Shown here: positions 21,393 through 31,278 of the stretch, in pieces | Numbering within the stretch: position 1 is the first letter of the stretch | Layout of the letters: each line of letters opens with the position of its first letter | NCBI RefSeq assembly: GCF_036826855.1 | Contig: NZ_CP104578.1 | Coordinates: 6,359,501 to 6,423,500 of the forward strand | Length of the DNA stretch: 64,000 nt | Direction: 5' to 3' | Source of the DNA: Streptomyces sp. SJL17-4 | GTDB lineage: Bacteria; Actinomycetota; Actinomycetes; Streptomycetales; Streptomycetaceae | Made by a program: the position numbers and the translations under genes | The notes under the pieces: generated by a model | Databases searched by the model: none | What the model was told of the DNA's origin: nothing | Seen by the model: only the letters and a program-made list of their open reading frames with translations

Positions 21393-22036
21393 CCGCGAGC
21401 ACCCCCAAGAAGGTCGTCGTCTTCGACTACGGCTTCGGCAACGTGCGCTCCGCAGAGCGCGCCCTCGCCCGGGTCGGCGCCGACGTCGAGATCACCCGCG
21501 ACTACGACACCGCGATGAACGCCGACGGGCTCCTCGTCCCCGGCGTCGGCGCCTTCTCCGCCTGCATGCAGGGGCTGAAGGACGCGCGCGGCGAGTGGAT
21601 CATCGGCCGCCGGCTCTCCGGCGGCCGCCCGGTCATGGGCATCTGCGTCGGCATGCAGATCCTCTTCGCCCACGGCTTCGAGCACGGCGTGGAGAGCGAG
21701 GGCCTCGACGAGTGGCCCGGTACGGTCGAGCCGTTGAACGCCCCCGTCGTCCCCCACATGGGCTGGAACACGGTCGACGCGCCCGAGGACACCGAGATGT
21801 TCGCGGACCTCGACGCCGACGCCCGGTTCTACTTCGTGCACTCCTACGCGGTGCGCGAGTGGACCCTCGAGGTCGGCAACAAGAACATCCGCGCCCCCAA
21901 GGTCACCTGGGCCACCCACGGCGAGCCCTTCGTCGCGGCCGTCGAGAACGGCGCCCTGTGGGCCACCCAGTTCCACCCCGAGAAGTCCGGCGACGCCGGA
22001 GCCCAGCTCCTCACCAATTGGATCGAGACCCTCTGA
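21389..22036 (+). CDS. hisH: imidazole glycerol phosphate synthase, glutaminase subunit
   Basis: This 215-residue protein starts at ATG 21389, overlapping the preceding stop; a GTG two codons earlier is less likely. It is a class I glutamine amidotransferase that delivers ammonia to HisF. The nucleophile Cys is in [11 protein letters not shown] and the His/Glu pair is in TQFHPEKSG. The N-terminus [13 protein letters not shown] is typical. Its partner hisF is three genes downstream. Confidence 0.96.
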   Translation: MTASTPKKVVVFDYGFGNVRSAERALARVGADVEITRDYDTAMNADGLLVPGVGAFSACMQGLKDARGEWIIGRRLSGGRPVMGICVGMQILFAHGFEHGVESEGLDEWPGTVEPLNAPVVPHMGWNTVDAPEDTEMFADLDADARFYFVHSYAVREWTLEVGNKNIRAPKVTWATHGEPFVAAVENGALWATQFHPEKSGDAGAQLLTNWIETL

Positions 22037-22038
22037 TC

Positions 22039-22770
22039 ATGGCTCAGAAGCTTGAACTCCTCCCCGCCGTCGACGTCCGCGACGGCCAGGCCGTCCGTCT
22101 CGTGCACGGCGAGTCCGGCACCGAGACCTCCTACGGCTCCCCGCTCGAAGCGGCCCTCGCCTGGCAGGACTCCGGCGCCGAGTGGCTGCACCTCGTCGAC
22201 CTCGACGCCGCCTTCGGCACCGGTGACAACCGGCAGCTGATCGCCGAGGTCGCCCAGGCCATGGACATCAAGGTCGAGCTCTCCGGCGGCATCCGCGACG
22301 ACGCCTCGCTCGCCGCGGCCCTCGCCACCGGCTGCACCCGCGTCAACCTCGGCACCGCCGCCCTGGAGACCCCCGAGTGGGTCGCCAAGGTCATCGCCGA
22401 GTACGGCGACAAGATCGCCGTCGGCCTCGACGTCCGCGGCACGACCCTGCGCGGCCGCGGCTGGACCCGCGACGGCGGCGACCTCTACGAGACGCTCGCC
22501 CGTCTCGACTCCGAGGGCTGCTCCCGCTACGTCGTCACCGACATCGCCAAGGACGGCACCCTCCAGGGCCCCAACCTGGAGCTCCTGAAGAACGTCTGCG
22601 CGGCCACCGACAAGCCCGTCGTCGCCTCCGGCGGCGTGTCGTCCCTGGACGACCTGCGGGCCCTGTCCGGCCTGGTGCCGCTCGGCGTCGAGGGTGCGAT
22701 CGTCGGCAAGGCGCTGTACGCCAAGGCGTTCACCCTCGAAGAGGCGCTGGAGGCGGTGGCTTCCGTATGA
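22039..22770 (+). CDS. priA: PriA: bifunctional HisA/TrpF phosphoribosyl isomerase
   Basis: This 243-residue (beta/alpha)8 barrel starts two bases after hisH. HisA isomerises ProFAR in histidine synthesis. In Streptomyces, which lack a separate trpF, the same enzyme (PriA) also isomerises phosphoribosylanthranilate. Motifs are [15 protein letters not shown] with the catalytic Asp, [16 protein letters not shown] and the second catalytic Asp in [13 protein letters not shown]. No trpF occurs in this window although trpE, trpC, trpB and trpA do, which fits the dual role. Confidence 0.93.
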   Translation: MAQKLELLPAVDVRDGQAVRLVHGESGTETSYGSPLEAALAWQDSGAEWLHLVDLDAAFGTGDNRQLIAEVAQAMDIKVELSGGIRDDASLAAALATGCTRVNLGTAALETPEWVAKVIAEYGDKIAVGLDVRGTTLRGRGWTRDGGDLYETLARLDSEGCSRYVVTDIAKDGTLQGPNLELLKNVCAATDKPVVASGGVSSLDDLRALSGLVPLGVEGAIVGKALYAKAFTLEEALEAVASV

Positions 22771-23180
22771 CCGACGGCGTGAAGAAGGTCGTCACCGGCG
22801 CCCCCTGGGAGGAGCAGTTCGGCTACTCCCGCGCGGTGGAGCTGCCGAACGGCCTGGTCCTCGTCGCCGGCTGTACGTCGGTGGTCGGCGGCCAGATCGC
22901 CGGCGGAGGCCCGTACGACCAGACGGTGAACTCCTTCAACGTGGCCTTCGCCGCCCTGAAGCAGCTCGGCCTGGGCCCGGAGGACGTCGTCCGCACCCGG
23001 ATGTACATCACCCACGCCCGGGACGTGGACGAGGTCGGCCGCGCCCACAAGGAGCTGTTCGACGCCGTCCGCCCGGCGGCTTCGATGATCATCGTCTCCG
23101 GTTTCGTCGACCCCAGCCTGGTCGTCGAGGTCGAGGTCGAGGCGTTCCGCCCAGAGGGACAGAGGGGGAGTGCGGAATGA
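22767..23180 (+). CDS. RidA-family protein (YjgF/YER057c/UK114)
   Basis: This 137-residue protein overlaps priA (ATGA) and is overlapped by hisF. RidA proteins hydrolyse reactive enamine/imine intermediates such as 2-aminoacrylate. Family features include [28 protein letters not shown], the substrate Arg in that segment and [22 protein letters not shown]. The usual C-terminal IEVE(A/C)IA block reads [10 protein letters not shown]. Its place between priA and hisF suggests it protects or serves histidine synthesis; that is inference. Confidence 0.88.
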   Translation: MTDGVKKVVTGAPWEEQFGYSRAVELPNGLVLVAGCTSVVGGQIAGGGPYDQTVNSFNVAFAALKQLGLGPEDVVRTRMYITHARDVDEVGRAHKELFDAVRPAASMIIVSGFVDPSLVVEVEVEAFRPEGQRGSAE

Positions 23181-23932
23181 GTCTCGCCGTACGCGTGATC
23201 CCCTGCCTGGACGTGGACAACGGCCGGGTCGTCAAGGGCGTCAACTTCCAGAACCTGCGGGACGCCGGCGACCCCGTCGAGATGGCCAAGCTGTACGACG
23301 CCGAGGGCGCCGACGAGCTGACCTTCCTCGACATCACCGCCTCCTCGGGCAACCGCGAGACCACCTACGACGTGGTGCGCCGCACCGCCGAGCAGGTCTT
23401 CATCCCGCTCACGGTCGGCGGCGGCGTCCGCGCGGCCGAGGACGTGGACAAGCTGCTGCGGGCCGGCGCCGACAAGGTGGGCGTCAACACCGCCGCGATC
23501 GCGCGCCCCGAGCTGATCCAGGAGATCGCGGAGCGCTTCGGCCGCCAGGTGCTCGTCCTGTCGGTCGACGCCCGGCGGACGGCCTCGGGCTCCTTCGAGG
23601 TGACGACGCACGGCGGCCGCAAGGGCACCGGCATCGACGCCGTCGAGTGGGCGCACCGGGCCGCCGAGCTGGGGGCGGGCGAGATCCTGCTCAACTCGAT
23701 GGACGCGGACGGCACCAAGGACGGCTACGACACGGAGATGATCGCGGCCGTACGCAAGCACGTGACCGTGCCGGTGATCGCGAGCGGGGGAGCGGGCAAG
23801 CTCGCCGACTTCCCGCCGGCGGTGGCGGCGGGCGCGGACGCGGTGCTCGCGGCCTCCGTCTTCCACTTCGGCGACCTGCGGATCTCGCAGGTCAAGGACG
23901 CGCTGCGGGAGGCGGGCCACCCGGTCCGCTGA
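23177..23932 (+). CDS. hisF: imidazole glycerol phosphate synthase, cyclase subunit
   Basis: This 251-residue protein starts at ATG 23177, overlapping ridA by four bases. With HisH it converts PRFAR to imidazole glycerol phosphate and AICAR. The catalytic Asp residues are in [16 protein letters not shown] and [13 protein letters not shown], and the phosphate loops are LTVGGGVR and IASGGAG. The length is standard. It ends the operon; a strong hairpin follows eight bases after the stop. Confidence 0.97.
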   Translation: MSLAVRVIPCLDVDNGRVVKGVNFQNLRDAGDPVEMAKLYDAEGADELTFLDITASSGNRETTYDVVRRTAEQVFIPLTVGGGVRAAEDVDKLLRAGADKVGVNTAAIARPELIQEIAERFGRQVLVLSVDARRTASGSFEVTTHGGRKGTGIDAVEWAHRAAELGAGEILLNSMDADGTKDGYDTEMIAAVRKHVTVPVIASGGAGKLADFPPAVAAGADAVLAASVFHFGDLRISQVKDALREAGHPVR

Positions 23933-23940
23933 GCGCACAG

Positions 23941-23973
23941 GAAGAAGGGTCCCCTCGGGGGCCCTTCTTCTTC
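23941..23973 (+). terminator. his operon terminator
   Basis: GAAGAAGGG and CCCTTCTTC form the stem around a C/G-rich inner stem, followed by TTC. It lies eight bases after the hisF stop. Confidence 0.85.
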
Positions 23974-23992
23974 CGCAGATGTGCAGGATTAT

Positions 23993-24014
23993 TTGTGCAA
24001 TTCTCATTGCGCAA
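23993..24014. promoter_or_regulatory. twin 8-bp palindromes, candidate operator
   Basis: TTGTGCAA (23993-24000) and the perfect palindrome TTGCGCAA (24007-24014) repeat with 14-bp centre spacing in an AT-rich stretch before the regulator gene. This looks like a dimer-pair site for the adjacent winged-helix regulator, so autoregulation is likely. Confidence 0.5.
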
Positions 24015-24035
24015 GTTTTCTTTTGTATCTAGGGT
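24007..24035 (+). promoter_or_regulatory. likely promoter giving a leaderless transcript
   Basis: TTGCGC (24007-24012), a 17-base spacer and TAGGGT (24030-24035) match the Streptomyces housekeeping pattern. Transcription would begin at about 24042, next to ATG 24043. The -35 box lies inside the second palindrome, so regulator binding would block the polymerase. Confidence 0.55.
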
Positions 24036-24042
24036 CGGTGTC

Positions 24043-24630
24043 ATGACCTCGCCGGAGCACCGCCGGATCACCGATCTCGGCACCTTGAAAGCCATCTCGC
24101 ACCCGCTGCGCATGCGCCTCTACCGCGCCCTCTTCGTGGCCCGCACCGCCACCGCGTCCCAGCTCGCCGAACAGGTCGACGAGGCGGTCTCGCTGGTCAG
24201 CTACCACCTGCGCAAACTCGCCGAGCACGGCCTCATCGAGGAGGCCGAGACCCAGTCGGCGGACGGCCGCGAGCGCTGGTGGCAGCCGAGCTCGTACGGC
24301 TTCAGCATCCACGACGAGGACCTCCGCGACGCCCCCGAGCTCGCCGCCGCGAGCGCCGCCTTCGGCCGTACGGTCGACGAGCAGCGCACACAGATGTACG
24401 CCCGCTTCCTCGACGAGCGGCACACCTGGCCCGAGGAATGGCGCTCCGCCTCCGTCAGCGCCGAGTGGCTGCCCCGCCTCACCGCCGACGAGCTCGCCGC
24501 GCTCGGGGCCGAGCTGGACGCCGTCCTCAGGAAGCACGACCAGCGGGCCCGCGCCGCCGAGGCCGCCGGTGACACCGAGGGCCGCGAGAACGTCGCCCTC
24601 CACCTCAACGGCTTCCCCTACCGCTCATGA
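24043..24630 (+). CDS. ArsR-like winged-helix transcriptional regulator
   Basis: This 195-residue protein starts at ATG 24043. The N-terminal HTH reads LGTLKAISHPLRMRLYRALF, then TASQLAEQVDEAVSLVSYHLRKLAEHGLIEE, the ArsR/HTH_20 pattern, followed by a wing with DGRERWWQPSS. The C-terminal half is helical and lacks the metal-binding cysteines of arsenic sensors. It overlaps the MFS gene by four bases and probably controls it. The twin palindromes upstream suggest autoregulation. Confidence 0.87.
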   Translation: MTSPEHRRITDLGTLKAISHPLRMRLYRALFVARTATASQLAEQVDEAVSLVSYHLRKLAEHGLIEEAETQSADGRERWWQPSSYGFSIHDEDLRDAPELAAASAAFGRTVDEQRTQMYARFLDERHTWPEEWRSASVSAEWLPRLTADELAALGAELDAVLRKHDQRARAAEAAGDTEGRENVALHLNGFPYRS

Positions 24631-25865
24631 CCGCCACCGAGCTCGCCGTCGCCGAGCGTCCCGCCTACCGCGAACCCAACATCCTGCGCTGGGTCGGCGC
24701 GTACACCGCGTCCACCACCGGCGACATGGTCTACCACCTGGCCCTCTCCTGGGCCGCCGTGCAGAACGGCACCCCCGCGCAGGCCGGGATCGTCCTCGCC
24801 CTCAGCGCCGTGATGCGTGCCCTGCTCATGCTCGGCGGAGGAGTGGTCGCCGACCGCTTCGGCCCCAGAAGGGTCGTCATATCCTCCGACGCCGTCCGGT
24901 GCGTCGTCGTCCTCGGCGTCGCCGCGGCACTGGCGCTCGCCTCGCCCGGTCTCTGGGTCCTCGCCGCCGTCGCGCTCGTCTTCGGAGCCGTGGACGCCCT
25001 GTTCATGCCCGCCGTCGGCGCCCTGCCGCCGCGGATCGCCGCTTCCGAGCAGCTCGCCAGGGTCCAGGGGATGCGGGGCCTCGCCTACCGGATCTCGGTC
25101 CTGGTCGGCGCCCCGCTCGGTGGGCTCGCGGTCTCCCTCGGCGGATCGGCCGCCGCGTTCGGCGCCGCCGGACTGCTCTTCGCCTTCTCCCTGCCGCTGC
25201 TCCTGGCACTCCGGCTCTCCCCGCTGCCCACGGACGACGCGGCACGGGAGAAGACCACCGCCCTGCACGACCTGACCGACGGCCTGCGCTACCTCCGCCG
25301 CCACCGAGTCCTCGGCCCGCTGATGATCGTCATCGCCCTCAGCGACCTCGGCTTCGTCGGCCCCCTCAACGTCGGCCTCGCGCTCCTCTCCGACGCACGC
25401 GGCTGGGGCGCGGCCGGCATCGGCTGGATCCTCGCCGCCTTCGGTGCGGGAGCGGGGGCCGCGTCCCTGCTCCTGACCGTACGGGGCCGCATCCCGCGCG
25501 CGGGGCTCGTCCTCTCCTGGACCATCGCCCTCGGTGCGGTGTCGATCGCCGCCCTCGCCTACGTGCCGCAGCTGCCCGTGGCCGTCGCCGTGTCCGTCTC
25601 GGTCGGCCTGCTCGCAGGCCTCAGCGGCGCCCTGTGCGGAGCACTGACCCAGACCGAGTGCGACCCCGTGTACCTGGGCCGGGTCACCTCGGTCTCCACG
25701 TTCTTCAGCCTCGGCGTCGCCCCGCTGAGCTTCCCGCTCACCGGAGCGGCCGTGGGGCTGTGGGGTCCCGCGCCGGTCTTCACCGCCAGCGCCGCCGTCT
25801 GCGCCCTCGGCGGGATCTACGGCCTCTCGGTGAAGGCACTCCGCCGTGCCGAGCTGCCCCGCTGA
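24627..25865 (+). CDS. MFS transporter (MFS_3/enterobactin-exporter-like)
   Basis: This 412-residue protein starts at ATG 24627, inside the regulator's stop. About twelve membrane helices are visible. The cytoplasmic loop 2-3 motif is GGGVVADRFGPRRVVISSD, typical of MFS drug or siderophore exporters, and helices 4-5 contain FGAVDALFMPAVGALPPRIA, typical of the MFS_3 group. It probably exports a small toxic compound sensed by the upstream regulator; the substrate is unknown. Confidence 0.88.
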   Translation: MTATELAVAERPAYREPNILRWVGAYTASTTGDMVYHLALSWAAVQNGTPAQAGIVLALSAVMRALLMLGGGVVADRFGPRRVVISSDAVRCVVVLGVAAALALASPGLWVLAAVALVFGAVDALFMPAVGALPPRIAASEQLARVQGMRGLAYRISVLVGAPLGGLAVSLGGSAAAFGAAGLLFAFSLPLLLALRLSPLPTDDAAREKTTALHDLTDGLRYLRRHRVLGPLMIVIALSDLGFVGPLNVGLALLSDARGWGAAGIGWILAAFGAGAGAASLLLTVRGRIPRAGLVLSWTIALGAVSIAALAYVPQLPVAVAVSVSVGLLAGLSGALCGALTQTECDPVYLGRVTSVSTFFSLGVAPLSFPLTGAAVGLWGPAPVFTASAAVCALGGIYGLSVKALRRAELPR

Positions 25866-25869
25866 CCGG

Positions 25870-26505
25870 TCAGAGCCCCAGCTGCTTCGTCTCCCGCAGC
25901 CGCTCGATCGCCTCCGGCTCCCCGTCCAGCTCCACCTTGGCCGAGGCCTGGCGGCCGAACAGGTACATCGTCAGCTCGCCCGGCTCCCCGGAGGCCGTCA
26001 CCACCGGAGTGCCCCGGTGCGCCACCACCGTCTGGCCGTTCGGACGGCGCAGCACCAGGCCCACCGGCACCTTCCGGCCCAGCAGGCGGGCCGTGCGCTC
26101 CAGGCGGGACCAGAGGGCGTCGGCGAAGACCGGGTCGAGCTCGCGCGACGACCACTCGGGCTGGGCACGGCGTACGTCCTCGGCGTGGACGTAGAACTCG
26201 ACGATGTTCGCCCCCTCGTCCACCTGCTTGATGGTGAACGGCGAGAACTTCGGCGGGCCCGTCCGGATGAGCTGGATCAGCTCCTCGTACGGCTTGTCGG
26301 CGAATTCCGCCTGCACCCGCTCCTGCCGGTCCTTCAGCACCGGTACGAGCGAACCGGCCGCCGCGTCCGGGCGCCGCTCCCGCACCACCACATGGGCCGC
26401 GAGATCCCGGGTCCGCCAGCCCTCGCAGAGCGTCGGGGCATCGGGGCCCGCCGCCTCCAACAGGTCGGCGAGCAGAAGCCGTTCACGTTTGGCATGGGTC
26501 GACAT
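25870..26505 (-). CDS. TIGR03085 family protein (DinB/mycothiol-transferase-like fold)
   Basis: This 211-residue protein starts at ATG 26505. It has the N-terminal pattern [43 protein letters not shown], with the His of LAAHV, typical of the maleylpyruvate-isomerase/DinB-like metal-binding superfamily. A later His lies in [14 protein letters not shown]. Such proteins often use mycothiol in actinobacteria, but this group is uncharacterised. It is divergent from hisI, sharing 83 bp. Confidence 0.85.
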   Translation of the reverse strand: MSTHAKRERLLLADLLEAAGPDAPTLCEGWRTRDLAAHVVVRERRPDAAAGSLVPVLKDRQERVQAEFADKPYEELIQLIRTGPPKFSPFTIKQVDEGANIVEFYVHAEDVRRAQPEWSSRELDPVFADALWSRLERTARLLGRKVPVGLVLRRPNGQTVVAHRGTPVVTASGEPGELTMYLFGRQASAKVELDGEPEAIERLRETKQLGL

Positions 26506-26588
26506 GCTCGCCAGCGTACGGCGGGTGGTGCCGGTCCGCCCAGTGGACGTCCGCCGGACACCACCCCGGGTCGCGGCACAATGGCGCC

Positions 26589-26963
26589 ATGAGCAGCAAT
26601 CTCGACCCGGCCGTCTCCGCCCGGCTCAAGCGCAGCCCCGACGGGCTCGTCCCCGCCATCGCCCAGCAGTACGACACCGGCGAGGTGCTGATGCTGGGCT
26701 GGATGGACGACGAGGCCCTCCACCGCACCCTCACCACCGGCCGCTGCACCTACTGGTCCCGCAGCCGCCAGGAGTACTGGGTCAAGGGCGACACCTCCGG
26801 CCACGTCCAGCACGTCAAGTCCGTCGCCCTCGACTGCGACGCCGACACCGTCCTCGTCAAGGTCGACCAGGTCGGCGCCGCCTGCCACACCGGCGCCCGG
26901 ACCTGCTTCGACGCCGATGTGCTGCCCGTATCCGCGTCCGACGCGGACCCCGTATCCGAGTAG
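26589..26963 (+). CDS. hisI: phosphoribosyl-AMP cyclohydrolase
   Basis: This 124-residue monofunctional HisI (no HisE part) hydrolyses the adenine ring of PR-AMP in histidine synthesis. The zinc and Mg2+ ligands are visible in [13 protein letters not shown] and [15 protein letters not shown] 26589 lies seven bases after CACAAT, so the message may be leaderless. It is separated from the main his operon by three genes and directly precedes trpE. Confidence 0.95.
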   Translation: MSSNLDPAVSARLKRSPDGLVPAIAQQYDTGEVLMLGWMDDEALHRTLTTGRCTYWSRSRQEYWVKGDTSGHVQHVKSVALDCDADTVLVKVDQVGAACHTGARTCFDADVLPVSASDADPVSE

Positions 26964-26974
26964 GGTCTGGCGCC

Positions 26975-28465
26975 ATGGATCTCGACACCTTCCGCAAGCT
27001 GGCGGCCGACCGCCGCGTCATCCCCGTCAGCCGCCGGCTGCTCGCGGACGGCGACACCCCGGTCGGGCTCTACCGCAAGCTCGCCGCCGAACGGCCCGGC
27101 ACCTTCCTCCTCGAATCCGCGGAGAACGGCCGCAGCTGGTCCCGATACTCCTTCATCGGCGTCCGCAGCGACGCCACCCTGACGGTGAAGGACGGCGAGG
27201 CCCACTGGCTGGGCACCCCGCCCGTCGGCGTCCCCACCGACGGCGACCCGCTCCAGGCCCTGCGCGCCACCGTCGAGACCCTCCACACCCCGCGCGACCT
27301 CGCTTCCGGCATGCCGCCGTTCACCGGCGGCATGGTCGGCTACCTGGGCTACGACATCGTCCGCCGCCTGGAGAAGATCGGCGACTCCACCCGGGACGAC
27401 CTCCAGCTCCCCGAGCTGACCATGCTCCTCACCAGCGACCTCGCGGTCCTCGACCACTGGGACGGCTCGGTCCTGCTGATCGCCAACGCGATCAACCACA
27501 ACGACCTGGAGACCGGCATCGAGGAGGCGTACGCGCACGCCGTCGCCCGCCTCGACGCCATGGAGGCCGACCTGGCCCGCCCGGTCGCCACCGCCCCCAC
27601 CGCCCTCCCCGCCTCCGAACTCCCGGAGTTCTCCGCGCTCTGGGGCGGAGCCGCCTACCAGGACGCCGTCGAGGACATCAAGGAGCGCATCCGGGCCGGA
27701 GAGGCCTTCCAGGTCGTGCCCTCGCAGCGCTTCGAGACCCCCTGCACGGCCTCCGCGCTCGACGTCTACCGGGTCCTGCGGGCCACCAACCCGTCCCCGT
27801 ACATGTACCTCTTCCGCTTCGAGAACGGCTTCGACGTCGTCGGATCCAGCCCCGAGGCCCTCGTCAAGGTCGAGGACGGGCACGCGCTGCTCCACCCCAT
27901 CGCCGGCACCCGGCACCGCGGCGCCACCCCGCAGGAGGACCACGACCTCGCCGAGGAACTGCTCGCCGACCCCAAGGAGCGCGCCGAGCACCTCATGCTC
28001 GTCGACCTCGGCCGCAACGACCTCGGCCGCGTCTGCGCGCCCGGCTCCGTCGAGGTCGTCGACTTCATGTCCGTCGAGCGCTACTCGCACGTCATGCACA
28101 TCGTCTCCACCGTGACCGGCGAGGTCGCCGAGGGCAGGACCGCCTTCGACGTCCTCACCGCCTGCTTCCCGGCCGGCACGCTCTCCGGCGCGCCCAAGCC
28201 CCGGGCGATGCAGATCATCGAGGAGCTCGAACCCTCCCGGCGCGGCCTGTACGGCGGATGTGTCGGTTATCTCGATTTCGCCGGCGACGCGGACACGGCC
28301 ATCGCCATCCGTACCGCCCTGCTCCGCGACGGAACCGCGTATGTGCAGGCCGGAGCGGGTGTCGTCGCCGACTCCGATCCCGTCGCCGAGGACAACGAGT
28401 GCCGGAACAAGGCCGCGGCCGTGCTCCGCGCCGTCCACACCGCCAACCGGATGAACGGCGCCTGA
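26975..28465 (+). CDS. trpE: anthranilate synthase component I
   Basis: This 496-residue protein starts at ATG 26975. It makes anthranilate from chorismate, with TrpG supplying ammonia (trpG is not in the window). The N-terminal regulatory motif is [20 protein letters not shown] (the LLES tryptophan site). The chorismate-binding core has [41 protein letters not shown] and [29 protein letters not shown] at 26961-26966, overlapping the hisI stop, could be a -10 box giving a near-leaderless transcript. No Trp-rich leader peptide is seen. Confidence 0.96.
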   Translation: MDLDTFRKLAADRRVIPVSRRLLADGDTPVGLYRKLAAERPGTFLLESAENGRSWSRYSFIGVRSDATLTVKDGEAHWLGTPPVGVPTDGDPLQALRATVETLHTPRDLASGMPPFTGGMVGYLGYDIVRRLEKIGDSTRDDLQLPELTMLLTSDLAVLDHWDGSVLLIANAINHNDLETGIEEAYAHAVARLDAMEADLARPVATAPTALPASELPEFSALWGGAAYQDAVEDIKERIRAGEAFQVVPSQRFETPCTASALDVYRVLRATNPSPYMYLFRFENGFDVVGSSPEALVKVEDGHALLHPIAGTRHRGATPQEDHDLAEELLADPKERAEHLMLVDLGRNDLGRVCAPGSVEVVDFMSVERYSHVMHIVSTVTGEVAEGRTAFDVLTACFPAGTLSGAPKPRAMQIIEELEPSRRGLYGGCVGYLDFAGDADTAIAIRTALLRDGTAYVQAGAGVVADSDPVAEDNECRNKAAAVLRAVHTANRMNGA

Positions 28466-28488
28466 CCGCGTAGGGGATAGTGGGGTAC

Positions 28489-29133
28489 GTGAGTGCCGTA
28501 CCCGTACCCCAGCCCCGGGCCGCCCGCGCGGCCGTCCCCACCGGCGGCGGCCGCCGCAGCCTGGCCGCGGCCCTCCTCCTCGGTGCCCTCGGTGCCACCG
28601 TCGTCCTGCTCTCCGCCGGTCAGATCTGGGCGGAGGGCACGGCGTCCGTCGGCGGCGGCAGCGTCACCGTCGAGGCCGACGGCGGCAGCGTCACCGGTGT
28701 CCCGACGGCCCTCGCGATCGTCGGCCTCGCCGCGCTCTTCGCCGTCTTCGCCGTCCGCCGCACCGGCCGCACCCTCGTCGCCGCGCTCCTCGCGCTCAGC
28801 GGCGCGGGTGCCGCGCTCGCCGCGGTCCTCGGCGCCTCCGACAGCGCCGCCCTGGACGCCGAGGCCGCCCGCATCAGCGGCGACACCGGCGCCGCCGTGG
28901 CCGGCCTGAGCCACACCGTCTGGCCGTACGTGACCGCCGCGGGCGCCGTCCTCATCCTGCTCGCCGGCCTCTTCGCACTGCGCTTCGGCAAGAGCTGGCC
29001 CGCGATGGGCGGCCGCTACGAGCGCTCCGGGGCCCCGCGGGCCGCCCGCAAGGCACCCACGACCGACCCGGACCGGCCCGAGGACCTGTGGAAGGCCCTG
29101 GACCGCGGCGAGGACCCCACGCACGGGGCGTGA
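28489..29133 (+). CDS. TIGR02234 trp-region membrane protein
   Basis: This 214-residue protein starts at GTG 28489 (28480 is an alternative GTG). Four hydrophobic segments are visible (about residues 22-43, 74-93, 97-118 and 147-167), with a Gly/Ser-rich extracellular loop after the first. Its place just after trpE matches TIGR02234, a membrane family tied to tryptophan loci in actinobacteria. A transport or structural role is possible but unproven. Confidence 0.8.
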   Translation: MSAVPVPQPRAARAAVPTGGGRRSLAAALLLGALGATVVLLSAGQIWAEGTASVGGGSVTVEADGGSVTGVPTALAIVGLAALFAVFAVRRTGRTLVAALLALSGAGAALAAVLGASDSAALDAEAARISGDTGAAVAGLSHTVWPYVTAAGAVLILLAGLFALRFGKSWPAMGGRYERSGAPRAARKAPTTDPDRPEDLWKALDRGEDPTHGA

Positions 29134-29314
29134 CGGGCCGGACCACGGGGCCCGACGGCGCCGGACCACGGTGCCCGACAGCGCCGCCAGCCGCGACGCG
29201 TGATCGTCCCGGTACCCCCGATTCACCCTCGCGCGCCCGCGTGCGGGACAATGAGCGCCGAGAGTCCGCGCACGCGAGACCTCACCATCGAGCAACTGCA
29301 ACGAGGAGCAACTC

Positions 29315-29563
29315 ATGGCGGGCAGCGCCCACGGACACACCCCGGCCGCCTGGACCGGTGTCATCATCTCCTTCATCGGCTTCTGCATCGCCGGAGTCTT
29401 CATGGTGGCCGCCAACCAGGCCGGTTTCTGGGCCGGCGTGGGTGTCATCTTCCTCGGCGGCATCGTCGGCGGCGCGATGAAGGTCGCGGGCCTCGGCATG
29501 CCGAAGGAGTCGGCGGCCGTCACCGCCGCCCGCGAGGCCGCGACGCTCCAGGCCCGTTCCTGA
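29315..29563 (+). CDS. HGxxPAAW family membrane protein
   Basis: This 82-residue protein starts at ATG 29315 behind AACGAGGAGC. The N-terminal motif is HGHTPAAW, which names the family, followed by two membrane helices (about residues 14-32 and 38-58) and a short polar tail. It is usually found between trpE and trpC in Streptomyces as I recall. Function unknown. Confidence 0.85.
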   Translation: MAGSAHGHTPAAWTGVIISFIGFCIAGVFMVAANQAGFWAGVGVIFLGGIVGGAMKVAGLGMPKESAAVTAAREAATLQARS

Positions 29564-29580
29564 CGCGCCACGACACATCC

Positions 29581-29615
29581 GAGAGCGCAGCCCGGCCGTG
29601 CCGGGCTGCGCTCTC
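29581..29615 (+). terminator. 15-bp perfect stem terminator
   Basis: GAGAGCGCAGCCCGG, a five-base loop and its exact complement start 17 bases after the HGxxPAAW gene's stop. Confidence 0.75.
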
Positions 29616-29640
29616 GCGCGTCCGGGGCGAGAATCACCGG

Positions 29641-30309
29641 GTGGACCCGCAGCCGACGGCCGGAGCCGTGACCGACGCATCCAGCACCCGACCGGGTGAA
29701 CCTGTGCCACCGGGTGAACAGACCCGACAGGAGGCTCGCGCGGCGCCGGGCGGGGCGCCTGTGGCTCCGGGGGCCGGTCCTGTGGCGCCGCCGCCGCACG
29801 CGCACGCGTGGCCGGGCGGGGGACCCGGGGCGCCGCCGAACGCCTGGGGACCCGGACCGGAACCCGGGCCCGGGTGGCCCGGTGGGCCCGTGGCGGCACC
29901 GCCGCCGGGCCGGTCGCTCGCCCGGCGACTGTTCCCGCCCGTCGCCACGCTCGCCGGGGTCGCCGCCGCCTTCGCGTACGTCGGGACCGTCGACCCCAAC
30001 GAACCCGGGCACTACCCCGTCTGCCCCCTGCTCCGCTTCACCGGCATCTACTGCCCCGGCTGCGGCGGACTCCGCAGCGCCCACGCCTTCGTCCACGGCG
30101 ACCTCCCGGCCGCCCTCGGTGCCAACGCCCTCGCCGTCATCGGCTACGGGCTCTTCGGCGTCCTCATGGTCCTCTGGCTGATTCGTGCCATCCGCGGGGT
30201 GCCCATGCGCCTCGCGGTCTCCCCGGTCCTGTGGTGGGGGATCGGGGCCGTCCTCGCCCTCTTCACCCTGGTCCGGAACCTTCCCTTCGGCTCCGCGCTG
30301 GCCCCCTGA
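29641..30309 (+). CDS. DUF2752 membrane protein
   Basis: This 222-residue protein starts at GTG 29641. The first 85 residues are a Pro/Gly-rich disordered region, then about three membrane helices. The DUF2752 hallmark is the cysteine motif [28 protein letters not shown]. The family is often near trpC in actinobacteria; no biochemical role is known to me. Confidence 0.87.
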   Translation: MDPQPTAGAVTDASSTRPGEPVPPGEQTRQEARAAPGGAPVAPGAGPVAPPPHAHAWPGGGPGAPPNAWGPGPEPGPGWPGGPVAAPPPGRSLARRLFPPVATLAGVAAAFAYVGTVDPNEPGHYPVCPLLRFTGIYCPGCGGLRSAHAFVHGDLPAALGANALAVIGYGLFGVLMVLWLIRAIRGVPMRLAVSPVLWWGIGAVLALFTLVRNLPFGSALAP

Positions 30310-30400
30310 GGGTCCCGCACGGCGTCGCGGAGACTCCTACGGGAGTCCCAGCAGGTGGGACGCGACTCCGGTCGATGCGAGTCCGGGGCCGTCCTGCGGA

Positions 30401-30406
30401 TAGGAT
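30401..30406 (+). promoter_or_regulatory. -10-like TAGGAT box before trpC
   Basis: TAGGAT matches the Streptomyces -10 consensus, 59 bp before trpC. No good -35 is visible 16-19 bases upstream, so it may need an activator or be fortuitous. Confidence 0.35.
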
Positions 30407-30464
30407 CGATGTGGCTGAACCTGGTTCATCAACACCATCACCGTCCCGGAAGGGGGCCCCTCGC

Positions 30465-31274
30465 GTGAGTGTGCTCGACGAGATCATCGAAGGCGTACGC
30501 GCCGACCTCGCAGAGCGGCAGGCGCGGGTCACCCTCGACGAGCTCAAGGAGCGCGCCGCCAAGGCGCCGCAGGCCAAGGACGGCGTCGCCGCACTGCGCG
30601 GCGACGGCGTCAAGGTGATCTGCGAGGTCAAGCGCTCCAGCCCGTCCAAGGGCGCGCTCGCCGCGATCGCCGACCCGGCCGGACTCGCCGCGGACTACGA
30701 GGCGGGCGGCGCGGCCGTCATCTCCGTCCTCACCGAGCAGCGCCGCTTCGGCGGCTCGCTCGCGGACCTGGAGGCCGTCCGGGCGCGGGTCGACATCCCG
30801 GTCCTGCGCAAGGACTTCATCGTCACCGCGTACCAGCTCTGGGAAGCGCGCGCGTACGGAGCGGATCTCGCGCTCCTCATCGTCGCCGCCCTGGAGCAGG
30901 AGGCGCTCGTCTCCCTCATCGAGCGTGCCGAGTCCATCGGGCTGACCCCGCTGGTCGAGGTGCACGACGAGGACGAGGTCGAGCGCGCCGTCGACGCGGG
31001 CGCCCGCATCATCGGCGTCAACGCGCGCAACCTCAAGACCCTCAAGGTCGACCGCTCCACCTTCGAGCGCGTCGCCCCCGAGATCCCCGCGCACATCGTC
31101 AAGATCGCCGAATCCGGTGTCCGCGGCCCGCACGACCTCATCGCCTACGCCAACGCCGGCGCCGACGCGGTCCTGGTCGGCGAGTCCCTGGTCACCGGCC
31201 GCGATCCGAAGGCCGCCGTCGCCGACCTGGTCGCCGCCGGCGCCCACCCGGCCCTCCGGCACGGCCGGAGCTGA
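30465..31274 (+). CDS. trpC: indole-3-glycerol phosphate synthase
   Basis: This 269-residue TIM barrel starts at GTG 30465, behind GGAAGGGGG. It closes CdRP to indole-3-glycerol phosphate. Catalytic motifs are [12 protein letters not shown] (two lysines), [38 protein letters not shown] and AESGVRGP. It opens the trpC-trpM-trpB-trpA group. The final GGAG overlaps its C-terminus and likely serves as the ribosome site of trpM. Confidence 0.96.
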   Translation: MSVLDEIIEGVRADLAERQARVTLDELKERAAKAPQAKDGVAALRGDGVKVICEVKRSSPSKGALAAIADPAGLAADYEAGGAAVISVLTEQRRFGGSLADLEAVRARVDIPVLRKDFIVTAYQLWEARAYGADLALLIVAALEQEALVSLIERAESIGLTPLVEVHDEDEVERAVDAGARIIGVNARNLKTLKVDRSTFERVAPEIPAHIVKIAESGVRGPHDLIAYANAGADAVLVGESLVTGRDPKAAVADLVAAGAHPALRHGRS

Positions 31275-31278
31275 CACC

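Noticed and set aside
30409..30468. Leader-peptide-like ORF ([19 protein letters not shown]) overlapping trpC start
   Set aside because: Only one Trp codon, no attenuator hairpins, and it starts only three bases after the -10-like TAGGAT, so it would precede the transcript start.
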